A DNA stretch of 22,913 nucleotides. It comes from Collinsella sp. GTDB lineage: Bacteria; Actinomycetota; Coriobacteriia; Coriobacteriales; Coriobacteriaceae. Location of the stretch: NCBI GenBank assembly GCA_018378775.1, contig JAGZWV010000031.1, forward strand, positions 1-22,913. Reading direction: 5' to 3'. The translations under genes and the position numbers were made by a program. Below, piece by piece: positions 14,554 to 20,480 of this stretch (positions are counted from its first letter, which is position 1; each line of letters begins with the position of its first letter). Below the pieces are notes generated by a model. It had not been told where the DNA came from, searched no databases, and saw only the letters and a list, made by a program, of their open reading frames with translations.

Positions 14554-15351
14554 CTAGTCCAGGCGCTGGCCGTCGGCGCGAACGCGCTCGGTACCGCGTC
14601 CACTGATCTTGCGAATAACCTCGCCGGCAATCATCTGGCCCATGATGGGCGGCATAAAGCTGGCGGTTCCGAGCTCGGTGCGCTCGTGGATGTTGGAGGG
14701 GTCACGGCGCTGAGTCTTGACCGACTCCTCGCAGCTAAATAGAACGTGCAGGCTCTTGATGCCACGTTTTTTGCACTCTTTGCGCATGATACGGCTCATG
14801 GGGTCGCGCACCGTGTCAAAGATATCGGCGAAGCGCAGGCATTCGGGATGCAGCTTGTTGCCGCCGCCCATGGAGCTCACCAGGCGAATGTCGTGGTCCT
14901 GAGCATACTTGGCGACGGTGAGCTTGGCCGAGATGGTATCGATGGCGTCGATAACGTAGTCGAGCGTGCCACCTGTCTGCTCCAGAACGCTCGCGAAGAA
15001 TTCGTCGATGTTGTCGCTCAGCAGGTATTCGGTGCGCTTGATGACGGTGGCGGCAGGGTTGATGTCATGGATCATGGCCTCCATGACGTCGACTTTACGC
15101 TTGCCGATGGTGCTGTGAAACGCGATGGCCTGACGGTTGATATTGCTGGGCGCAATGATGTCTTTATCCAGAATTACGAAATGGCCGATGCCGCCGCGGG
15201 CGAGCGCTTCGCAGCAGTTAGAGCCCACGCCGCCGCAGCCGAGCACCAACACCGTGGCGTCGGCGAGCTTGTCGAGCGCCTCGCGCCCCATGATGATCTC
15301 GAGCTTGGTGTCGCGCGTCTCGACGGGAGCGGCGACTGCGGTTTCGGTCAT
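14554..15351 (-). CDS. tcdA: tRNA threonylcarbamoyladenosine dehydratase (TcdA/CsdL)
   Basis: A 265-residue ThiF/E1-like adenylating enzyme. The nucleotide loop is GCGGVGSN at about 38-45. DKDIIAPSNINRQ supplies the conserved Asn/Arg-Gln of the ATP site. YVIDAIDTISAKLTVAKYA and VSSMGGGNKLHPECLRFADIFDTVRDPMSR match TcdA, which cyclises t6A37 of tRNA to ct6A with ATP. The ATG has GGAGG eight bases upstream. It is the first gene of a two-gene operon with the tatD-like gene. Confidence 0.88.
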   Translation of the reverse strand: MTETAVAAPVETRDTKLEIIMGREALDKLADATVLVLGCGGVGSNCCEALARGGIGHFVILDKDIIAPSNINRQAIAFHSTIGKRKVDVMEAMIHDINPAATVIKRTEYLLSDNIDEFFASVLEQTGGTLDYVIDAIDTISAKLTVAKYAQDHDIRLVSSMGGGNKLHPECLRFADIFDTVRDPMSRIMRKECKKRGIKSLHVLFSCEESVKTQRRDPSNIHERTELGTASFMPPIMGQMIAGEVIRKISGRGTERVRADGQRLD

Positions 15352-15396
15352 AGATATCCTCCGATGGGGAAGTAATTAACGTAATTGGCTATCGCC

Positions 15397-15402
15397 ATTA
15401 TA
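15397..15402 (-). promoter_or_regulatory. Consensus -10 box for the tcdA-tatD operon
   Basis: The minus strand reads TATAAT exactly at 15402 to 15397, about 46 bases upstream of the tcdA start. A good -35 box is not evident (TCAAAT at 17-base spacing). A GCCTC/GAGGC dyad (15413-15427) overlaps the -35 region and could bind a regulator. Confidence 0.55.
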
Positions 15403-15439
15403 GGTATTATTCTGCCTCCATTTGAGGCCTTGGGGCATG

Positions 15440-15468
15440 TTGAAATGAAGCGGGGATTCGCATAAGAT
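15440..15468 (+). promoter_or_regulatory. Promoter for a candidate antisense RNA
   Basis: TTGAAA (15440-15445) and TAAGAT (15463-15468) are separated by exactly 17 bases. The predicted transcript starts near 15475 and runs toward the 3' end of the 28-codon gene on the opposite strand. No plus-strand coding gene follows for over 300 bases. Confidence 0.6.
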
Positions 15469-15474
15469 TGAAGC

Positions 15475-15571
15475 AGATGGCACCCGTGGCCGCGGGTTGG
15501 CCAACTCCGAAACACGTTTATGGCGTGAGAAGTGGCCGTCTTCGCATTACGCGGGGGCGGCTATTTCATTC
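15475..15571 (+). ncRNA. Candidate antisense (antitoxin) RNA, about 97 nt
   Basis: Bounded by the promoter at 15440-15468 and a terminator hairpin at 15533-15563. The hairpin pairs fully on the plus strand only with T-G wobbles (GCCGTCTTCGC with GCGGGGGCGGC). On the minus strand the same positions become C-A mismatches. That strand asymmetry favours a plus-strand transcript. It covers the 3' UTR and last codons of the 28-residue minus-strand gene, the usual 3'-overlap layout of Gram-positive type I antitoxins. This is a prediction only. Confidence 0.5.
15533..15571 (+). terminator. Terminator hairpin of the candidate antisense RNA
   Basis: TGGCCGTCTTCGC (15533-15545) pairs with GCGGGGGCGGCTA (15551-15563) around ATTAC, 13 bp with several G-U pairs, followed by TTTCATT. 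The T run is weak. Confidence 0.5.
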
Positions 15572-15647
15572 GACCTCCAATGTGGATGCCGAGCTCCACA
15601 GCCGCGATTACAAGCAATAACAACGTCAGGACATCGTCAATACTCAT
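15561..15647 (-). CDS. 28-residue membrane peptide, candidate type I toxin
   Basis: The frame reads MSIDDVLTLLLLVIAAVELG and ends IHIGGRMK. It has a short acidic start, one hydrophobic segment of about 18 residues and a basic end, like the small holin-like or TxpA/BsrG-type peptides. The Shine-Dalgarno AAGGAG lies seven bases before the ATG. It is part of a stem in which GGAG pairs with CTCC and AGAG with CTCT, which could hide the site in full-length mRNA. A TACAAT -10 box lies upstream at 15705 to 15700. It is too short for routine gene callers. The strong ribosome site, hydrophobic product and antisense RNA all point to a type I toxin-antitoxin locus; no homology was checked. Confidence 0.6.
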   Translation of the reverse strand: MSIDDVLTLLLLVIAAVELGIHIGGRMK

Positions 15648-15654
15648 AGTCCAT

Positions 15655-15676
15655 CTCCTTCTCTGGTAGAGGGGAG
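15655..15676 (-). promoter_or_regulatory. Hairpin sequestering the ribosome binding site of the 28-residue gene
   Basis: In the mRNA, CTCC-C-CTCT pairs with AGAG-AA-GGAG across an ACC loop, which buries the GGAG of the Shine-Dalgarno. Hidden ribosome sites are common in type I toxin mRNAs. Confidence 0.5.
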
Positions 15677-15699
15677 CTGGCCCATCTGCTTCTAACGGT

Positions 15700-15728
15700 A
15701 TTGTAACTAAAAGCGAACGAGTGTTCTA
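15700..15728 (-). promoter_or_regulatory. Putative promoter of the 28-residue gene
   Basis: TACAAT (15705 to 15700) matches the -10 consensus at 5 of 6 positions. At 17-base spacing the -35 is TAGAAC (15728 to 15723), a poor match. The predicted 5' UTR is about 46 bases. Confidence 0.4.
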
Positions 15729-15742
15729 TGGCTATTGCTGAA

Positions 15743-15766
15743 TTAGATAATTAGACAAACATCTAA
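15743..15766 (+). promoter_or_regulatory. Putative ArsR/SdpR operator
   Basis: TTAGA (15751-15755) and TCTAA (15762-15766) form an inverted repeat with six bases between them. A second TTAGAT at 15743-15748 can also pair with ATCTAA (15761-15766). The repeat covers the -35 box and start of the spacer, as expected for an autorepressor. Confidence 0.6.
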
Positions 15767-15780
15767 ATATCGAGTATAGT
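15752..15780 (+). promoter_or_regulatory. Promoter of the arsR-sdpI operon
   Basis: TAGACA (15752-15757) and TATAGT (15775-15780), each 5 of 6 to consensus, are separated by exactly 17 bases. Transcription would start about 27 bases before the ArsR gene. Confidence 0.75.
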
Positions 15781-15814
15781 GTGCGCGTCGAACGAACTGG
15801 TGAGAGGAGGTTCT

Positions 15815-16093
15815 ATGCCGGGAGAGGGTTTTAAGGCACTTGCCGATCCAACGCGACGGCGCATTTTGGAGTTGCTGCGCGAGGGCAATTGCACGGCGGG
15901 GGAGCTTGCCGAGCATTTCGATATCAGTAAGCCGTCGCTGAGCCATCACTTGGCGACGCTCAAAAACGCCGGGTTGGTGACCGACGAGCGCCATGGCCAA
16001 AACATCGTATACAGCTTAAACACCACCGTCATGCAGGATTTGATTGGCTGGTTTATGGGTTTTACAAACACGGAAGGTGATAAGGATGAATAA
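15815..16093 (+). CDS. ArsR-family winged-helix regulator (SdpR-like autorepressor)
   Basis: A 92-residue single-domain regulator: FKALADPTRRRILELLREG, then the recognition region AGELAEHFDISKPSLSHHLATLKNAGLV, then a short wing (DERHGQNIVYSLN). It lacks the metal-binding CxC/ELCV cysteines of arsenic or cadmium sensors, which fits the SdpR branch. In Bacillus, SdpR is sequestered at the membrane by SdpI when toxin is present. Here the next gene is SdpI-like and overlaps by eight bases, so the same logic may apply. The ATG at 15815 follows GAGGAGG. A promoter with an inverted repeat lies directly upstream, suggesting autoregulation. Confidence 0.9.
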   Translation: MPGEGFKALADPTRRRILELLREGNCTAGELAEHFDISKPSLSHHLATLKNAGLVTDERHGQNIVYSLNTTVMQDLIGWFMGFTNTEGDKDE

Positions 16094-16790
16094 CGAAAAC
16101 AAGGGCATTCACCCCACGGGGGTATCGTCGCGCGTGTGGATTGTGCTGGTCGCTCTGTGCGTCGCCAATGTCGTAGCGCACCTCATGGTGATGCCGAGCT
16201 TGCCTGCGCAGATTCCCACGCACTGGGGCGCGAACGGCGCCGTCGACGGTTGGGGTCCTAGCTGGATGGCCCCCGCGCTCGGCGTGCTGCCTCTGGCGCT
16301 TCTCGCAATGTTCTGCGTGGTGCCGCGCATCGACCCCAAAGGTGAGGCATATCGAACCTCGGGCAAATTCTACCAGGGCTTCGTAATCGCCTTCACCTTG
16401 TTCATGTGCGCCATAAGCTGGCTGGGAGAGCTTACGGTCTGGGGCGTGGTGCCGGCGGTCGGTTCGGTTAACGTGCTGATTTCCGGTGTTGTCGGTTTGC
16501 TGTTCATCGGCGTAGGCAACTACTTGCCGCGTGTGAAGCAGAACTATACGCTCGGTATCAAGACACCTTGGGCGCTTGCCGATCCCGAGAACTGGCGCCG
16601 TACGCAGCGTTTTGGCGGCGCCTGCTTTATGGTGCTGGGTATTGGCCTGATTGTGATGGGCGTGGCAGGCAGCGTGCTTTCGAGTGAAGTCGTCGCCGCG
16701 GTGATTGCGGTTCTGGCATTTGGTTCGGTTGGAGCCGTCTACGTCTACTCGTATCTGTTGTGGCGCAAATCGCAGCGAGCCGCTCGTTAA
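16086..16790 (+). CDS. SdpI/DUF1648-family membrane protein
   Basis: A 234-residue membrane protein with six or so hydrophobic segments. The N-terminal DUF1648 portion has MPSLPAQIPTHWGANGAVDGWGP. The SdpI portion has GNYLPRVKQNYTLGIKTPWALADPENWRRTQRFGG, the family signature. SdpI of Bacillus subtilis gives immunity to the SdpC killing peptide and also sequesters SdpR. The start overlaps the ArsR gene (AAGG-ATG-AATAA), so translation is coupled. No SdpC-like toxin or its export genes are present nearby, so this is an orphan immunity/signalling pair or serves some other envelope stress role. Confidence 0.87.
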   Translation: MNNENKGIHPTGVSSRVWIVLVALCVANVVAHLMVMPSLPAQIPTHWGANGAVDGWGPSWMAPALGVLPLALLAMFCVVPRIDPKGEAYRTSGKFYQGFVIAFTLFMCAISWLGELTVWGVVPAVGSVNVLISGVVGLLFIGVGNYLPRVKQNYTLGIKTPWALADPENWRRTQRFGGACFMVLGIGLIVMGVAGSVLSSEVVAAVIAVLAFGSVGAVYVYSYLLWRKSQRAAR

Positions 16791-16863
16791 GGTTGCGGAA
16801 AACTAGCGTACGCAGTTCATAGTATGTTCCGGGGGACTTTTCCCAGGTAGTATTAGGGGGTGT

Positions 16864-16883
16864 GGGCAACCATGCCCCTTTTT
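16864..16883 (+). terminator. Terminator after the sdpI-like gene
   Basis: GGGCA (16864-16868) and TGCCC (16873-16877) form a short stem with a four-base loop, followed by C and TTTTT. The stem is only 5 bp, so it may be weak, and it forms part of the ettA upstream region. Confidence 0.55.
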
Positions 16884-16955
16884 ATTAGAACGCGCGAACT
16901 GCCTCTCCGCTTTTTCCAAAACGGAGAGGGGGAGAAGATTTCCGCAGCTAGATAA
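16872..16955 (+). CDS. Possible 27-codon leader ORF upstream of ettA
   Basis: ATG at 16872 opens a frame MPLFIRTRELPLRFFQNGEG, ending EKISAAR before TAA at 16953-16955. The stop overlaps the ettA ribosome binding site. It spans a perfect 8-bp hairpin (CCTCTCCG 16902-16909 with CGGAGAGG 16922-16929). Its own ribosome site is poor and its start lies in the terminator-like stem, so it may not be translated. If it is, it could couple ettA translation to ribosome behaviour in the leader. Confidence 0.2.
   Translation: MPLFIRTRELPLRFFQNGEGEKISAAR
16902..16929 (+). other. Leader hairpin of ettA
   Basis: CCTCTCCG and CGGAGAGG form a perfect 8-bp stem with a 12-base loop (CTTTTTCCAAAA). It lies 25 bases before the AAGGAG site of ettA. 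Confidence 0.55.
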
Positions 16956-16967
16956 GGAGAAATGACT

Positions 16968-18647
16968 GTGGCGGAGTTCATTTATCAGATGTATCAGGCT
17001 CGCAAGGCCCATGGCGACAAGGTGATCCTTGACGACGTGACCCTGAGCTTCTACCCCGGTGCCAAGATCGGCGTCGTGGGCCCCAACGGTATGGGCAAGT
17101 CGACCCTGCTCAAGATCATGGCCGGCATCGAGGAGGTCTCCAACGGCGATGCCAAGCTCACCCCCGGCTACACCGTGGGTATCCTGCAGCAGGAGCCGCC
17201 GCTCGACGACGACAAGACCGTCATCGAGAACGTGCGCATGGCATTTGGCGACATGATCGCCAAGGTCGATCGCTTCAACAAGATCGGCGAGGAGATGTGC
17301 GACCCGGATTGCGACATGGACGCCCTCATGGCCGAGATGGGAAAGCTCCAGGACGAGATCGACGCCGCCGACGGCTGGGATATCGATTCCAAGCTCGGCC
17401 AGGCCATGGACGCCCTGCAGCTGCCCGATTCCGACATGCCGGTCAACGTACTTTCCGGCGGCGAGCGCCGTCGCGTGGCCCTGTGCAAGCTGCTGCTCGA
17501 AGCTCCCGACCTGCTGCTGCTCGACGAGCCCACGAACCACCTGGACGCCGAGTCGATCCTGTGGCTCGAGCACTTCCTGCACAACTACCAGGGCGCGGTG
17601 CTTGCCGTCACGCACGATCGCTACTTCCTGGATAACGTTGCCGAGTGGATCTGCGAGGTCGACCGCGGTCACCTTTATCCCTACAAGGGCAACTACTCCA
17701 CGTATCTGGAGACCAAGGCCGCCCGTATCGAGGCACAGGGCAATCGTGACGCCAAGCTCGCCAAGCGCATGGAGGCCGAGCTCGAGTGGGTGCGCAGCTC
17801 GCCCAAGGCTCGCCAGGCAAAGAACAAGGCCCGTCTGGCTCGCTACGAGGAGATGGAGGCCGAGGCCCGCGCAAGCCAGAAGCTCGACTGGACCGACATC
17901 CGCATCCCTGTGGGCCCGCGTTTGGGCAACAAGGTGCTCGAGGCCCATCATCTGCACAAGGAGTTCGATGGCCGCGTGCTCATCGATGACCTTTCGTTCA
18001 CCCTGCCGCGCAACGGCATCGTGGGCGTCATCGGCCCCAACGGTGTCGGTAAGACTACGCTCTTCAAGACGATTGTGGGTCTGGAGCCGCTGACTTCGGG
18101 CGAGCTTGAGGTGGGCGAGACCGTCAAGATCTCCTATGTCGACCAGAACCGTTCCGGCATCGACCCCGATAAGAACCTATGGGAGGTCGTCTCGGACGGC
18201 CTGGACCACATGATGGTCGGCGAGACCGAGGTTCCGAGCCGCGCTTATGTGGCGAGCTTTGGCTTTAAGGGCCAGGACCAGCAGAAGCGCGCTGGCGTAC
18301 TTTCCGGTGGCGAGCGCAACCGTCTGAACCTGGCGCTCACGCTCAAGCAGGGCGGCAACCTGCTGCTCCTCGACGAGCCTACGAACGACCTCGACGTCGA
18401 GACGCTGTCCTCGCTCGAAGCGGCGCTGCTCGAGTTCCCGGGCTGCTCGGTGGTCATTAGCCATGACCGTATGTTCCTGGACCGCGTCGCCACGCACATT
18501 CTGGCGTGGGAAGGCACCGACGAGAACCCGGGCAACTGGTATTGGTTCGAGGGCAACTTCGAGGCCTATCAGGCCAACCGCATCGAGCGCCTGGGCGAGG
18601 ACGCAGCCCAGCCGCATCGTATTCACCGTAAGCTGACGCGCGACTAG
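16968..18647 (+). CDS. ettA: Energy-dependent translational throttle protein EttA (ABC-F)
   Basis: A 559-residue ABC-F ATPase with two nucleotide-binding domains and no membrane segments. Domain 1 has Walker A GPNGMGKST (about 38-46), signature LSGGERRR (about 162) and Walker B LLLLDEPTNHLD. The linker PtIM region holds EAELEWVRSSPKARQAKNKARLARYEEM. Domain 2 has GPNGVGKTT, LSGGERNR and LLLLDEPTNDLD, and the protein ends FEGNFEAYQANR. The close match to E. coli EttA over the whole length supports a role gating the ribosome at the E site according to ATP level. The GTG at 16968 gives an N-terminus (VAEFIYQMY) matching E. coli (MAQFVYTMH), with AAGGAG eight bases before it. The ATG at 16962 has only two bases of spacing but is an alternative. 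Confidence 0.95.
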   Translation: MAEFIYQMYQARKAHGDKVILDDVTLSFYPGAKIGVVGPNGMGKSTLLKIMAGIEEVSNGDAKLTPGYTVGILQQEPPLDDDKTVIENVRMAFGDMIAKVDRFNKIGEEMCDPDCDMDALMAEMGKLQDEIDAADGWDIDSKLGQAMDALQLPDSDMPVNVLSGGERRRVALCKLLLEAPDLLLLDEPTNHLDAESILWLEHFLHNYQGAVLAVTHDRYFLDNVAEWICEVDRGHLYPYKGNYSTYLETKAARIEAQGNRDAKLAKRMEAELEWVRSSPKARQAKNKARLARYEEMEAEARASQKLDWTDIRIPVGPRLGNKVLEAHHLHKEFDGRVLIDDLSFTLPRNGIVGVIGPNGVGKTTLFKTIVGLEPLTSGELEVGETVKISYVDQNRSGIDPDKNLWEVVSDGLDHMMVGETEVPSRAYVASFGFKGQDQQKRAGVLSGGERNRLNLALTLKQGGNLLLLDEPTNDLDVETLSSLEAALLEFPGCSVVISHDRMFLDRVATHILAWEGTDENPGNWYWFEGNFEAYQANRIERLGEDAAQPHRIHRKLTRD

Positions 18648-18657
18648 TAGCAAGTAG

Positions 18658-18686
18658 AAAGGCCGCCACCAAGGGCGGCCTTTCTT
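18658..18686 (+). terminator. Rho-independent terminator after ettA
   Basis: AAAGGCCGCC (18658-18667) and GGCGGCCTTT (18674-18683) form a perfect 10-bp stem with a six-base loop; CTTG follows. It lies 11 bases after the ettA stop. Confidence 0.9.
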
Positions 18687-18722
18687 GTAGCGATTGCACT
18701 GCAGCTATGCCCTGGCTGCTGG

Positions 18723-18739
18723 TTTGATTCATAATCAAA
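18723..18739. repeat. Short palindrome in the AT-rich upstream region
   Basis: TTTGATT and AATCAAA flank CAT, a perfect 7-bp inverted repeat. The 18687-18926 stretch is AT-rich without a gene. It also holds TTGAAA at 18842-18847 and TAGAAT at 18881-18886, but their spacing is wrong for one promoter, so the promoter of the next gene is not assigned. Confidence 0.35.
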
Positions 18740-18926
18740 GTCATCTCTTTGGGATTAAAGCCCGTTTTTGCTATGAGTGATTTTCTAATTCCGTTTAAAA
18801 CGTAAAGACGCATTGGGTTGCAAGGACATAAGCAAATCGAATTGAAATATAACCAGTGCTGTAACGTTAAAAAAAGATTATAGAATAGGAGTACCTTATA
18901 AGTCGCTTCTCTAGAAAGAAGAACAT

Positions 18927-20054
18927 ATGCTTTCGCGTCGTCGTTTTCTGCAACTTGTCGCGTCTTCAATTGTCGCCTTAGCCGCACGTCCGAAAGAGGT
19001 TTTTGCTTCGACGGGCAATATTGATGGTGAGCAGATACAATTTACTTCTGAAATTGCGCAAGAGCTTGCCGATAAATATATAAAGGGACTCCTCGGCTAT
19101 TCGTATACGCCTTCTGACCCTATTCCTTTTGTAGATGTTGATGGGTCCCCGCTTGGTTACATTGTTCCGGTTGTGACATCCAATAGAGCCGCGGGCTATT
19201 TGGTTTTAGATGCTTCAGATGATGAAATACTTACGGGATATCGTTTTGGAGACGGCTTAGTCAGCCCTATGGATCGGGGAGGAGATCTTGGTGTCGAGTC
19301 TTATTCGTTCAATAACCCAGTCGTAATGATCAATCCATTCGAATTCGGCGTGCAATCTTTGGACGGTTCAATAACAACAAATTGCGGAAGAACAATCCCG
19401 GCTGTTTCCATAGAAGGACGGCCTGTCGTTTTATCGAATAAACCTTCAAGCTGGAACGATGTTGTAATTTACGCAACTCAAATGCAGGATTACACAGTAT
19501 CTGGATTTCGTTCCATTTCTCAGTTTATGTCATATGATGAAAGCGAGATTAAGAGGCTTACCGCCCACTATGCTTGTATGGTGACAGCTTTTTCGAACGT
19601 TGCGGAACTGTATGGCATTGCCAATTTATATAGCGACCCTTCGCAATATATGCAGATATGGAATTACACCAATACCCATGCTCTTTCCGATGAAGAACAG
19701 ACTGTTCCCGGCGTTGTTTTGGGTGGAACGCCGATATCAACCTGTGCAACGGGGTTTACAAATTACTGCGCAAGCAGAGGAAGTACTCTTATCGCCCGCA
19801 CTGTCTCCTCTCCGGCTATCGCGAGCATTCAAAATGAGATTAACTCAAATAGACCGAATGTTTTACATGCGAGTTTGTACAACGGATCAGCCCATTCTGT
19901 AACAGCGGAGGCTTACGCCACACTTACTGGTAAGAAAACTGGAGAGACAAGGCAGATGATTGGCATAGCGGACGGCTGGAATTCATCTTTATCCTTCCTG
20001 AAGTATGATCAGAGCTATTATGCGTGGACTTATGGAACGACTTTTTCGAAGTAG
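18927..20054 (+). CDS. Tat-exported C39-like cysteine peptidase with propeptide-like domain
   Basis: A 375-residue secreted protein. The N-terminus MLSRRRFLQLVASSIVALAA is a twin-arginine signal, with likely cleavage after VFA near residue 27. Residues of about 40-140 (ELADKYIKGLLGY, YIVPVVTSNRAAGYLVLDAS) resemble the inhibitor propeptide of streptopain-type proteases. The catalytic domain has TAHYACMVTAFSNVAELYG (Cys217), GSAHSVTAEAYAT (His323) and IADGWNSSLSF (Asp349 or Asn352), the order of papain-like C39-type peptidases. The glutamine usually six residues before the cysteine is not evident. Base composition is far more AT-rich than its neighbours, suggesting recent transfer. It overlaps the next gene. 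The substrate is unknown. Confidence 0.75.
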   Translation: MLSRRRFLQLVASSIVALAARPKEVFASTGNIDGEQIQFTSEIAQELADKYIKGLLGYSYTPSDPIPFVDVDGSPLGYIVPVVTSNRAAGYLVLDASDDEILTGYRFGDGLVSPMDRGGDLGVESYSFNNPVVMINPFEFGVQSLDGSITTNCGRTIPAVSIEGRPVVLSNKPSSWNDVVIYATQMQDYTVSGFRSISQFMSYDESEIKRLTAHYACMVTAFSNVAELYGIANLYSDPSQYMQIWNYTNTHALSDEEQTVPGVVLGGTPISTCATGFTNYCASRGSTLIARTVSSPAIASIQNEINSNRPNVLHASLYNGSAHSVTAEAYATLTGKKTGETRQMIGIADGWNSSLSFLKYDQSYYAWTYGTTFSK

Positions 20055-20424
20055 GGCGATTCGTCTAGCTCTGTCTTTGGTGCTGATGGCTTCATTGGTG
20101 GGCTGTTCAACAAAGGAAGAGATATCGCGCGGAGGTTCCGGAGAAGTGACTGCGACAGACTCAGGTTCATTAGAAATAGCTGGCGGGCATGCCGATGTGA
20201 TGTTACAAGGAAAAGGCGTGCTTAGGTCGATTGATGCTGAAGACGCTGTCTGCTCAATAGAGGATTTGAAGACAGGTGAAACTGCATCGTACCGAGTTTC
20301 AGATAATGCTGCGAATATGATTGAGTCGATACCGACTGGAGCGCAGGTTTCTTTTAGATACTTTGCTCCGCAACTTGAGGATGAGCTTGCTTCTCTGGTG
20401 TCTATATGCACCGATGACAACTAA
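20032..20424 (+). CDS. Small lipoprotein overlapping the peptidase gene
   Basis: A 130-residue protein with a lipoprotein signal (MERLFRSRAIRLALSLVLMA, then SLVGC; lipobox Cys25). The mature part is a small beta-rich-looking domain (HADVMLQGKGVLRSIDAED, TGAQVSFRYFAPQLEDELAS), perhaps OB-like; no family is recognised. The start is uncertain: ATGs at 20005 and 20020 are in frame, and none has a strong ribosome site, so it is probably coupled to the peptidase, overlapping its end by 23 bases. The AT-rich composition matches the peptidase gene. A partner, chaperone or inhibitor for the peptidase at the membrane is plausible but unproven. Confidence 0.7.
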   Translation: MERLFRSRAIRLALSLVLMASLVGCSTKEEISRGGSGEVTATDSGSLEIAGGHADVMLQGKGVLRSIDAEDAVCSIEDLKTGETASYRVSDNAANMIESIPTGAQVSFRYFAPQLEDELASLVSICTDDN

Positions 20425-20438
20425 AAGGCCTGAATTCA

Positions 20439-20480
20439 AACGGCCTCGGATGGTCAATTGGCTATCCGAGGCCGTTTTTT
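20439..20480. terminator. Strong terminator between convergent genes
   Basis: AACGGCCTCGGAT (20439-20451) and ATCCGAGGCCGTT (20464-20476) form a perfect 13-bp stem with a 12-base loop. The T run is six bases (20475-20480) on the plus strand and short on the minus strand. The minus-strand gene's stop codon overlaps its end, so it may serve both directions. Confidence 0.9.

Larger units (their letters stand above)
15470..15692. repeat. 11-bp inverted repeat bracketing the toxin-like locus
   Basis: GAAGCAGATGG at 15470-15480 recurs as its reverse complement at 15682-15692. Each copy falls at or just after the predicted start of one of the two opposing transcripts, so both RNAs would begin with nearly the same sequence. 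Confidence 0.6.

Noticed and set aside
16803..17957. Minus-strand open frame of 384 codons opposite ettA
   Set aside because: It is antisense to a highly conserved ABC-F gene, without motifs of its own.
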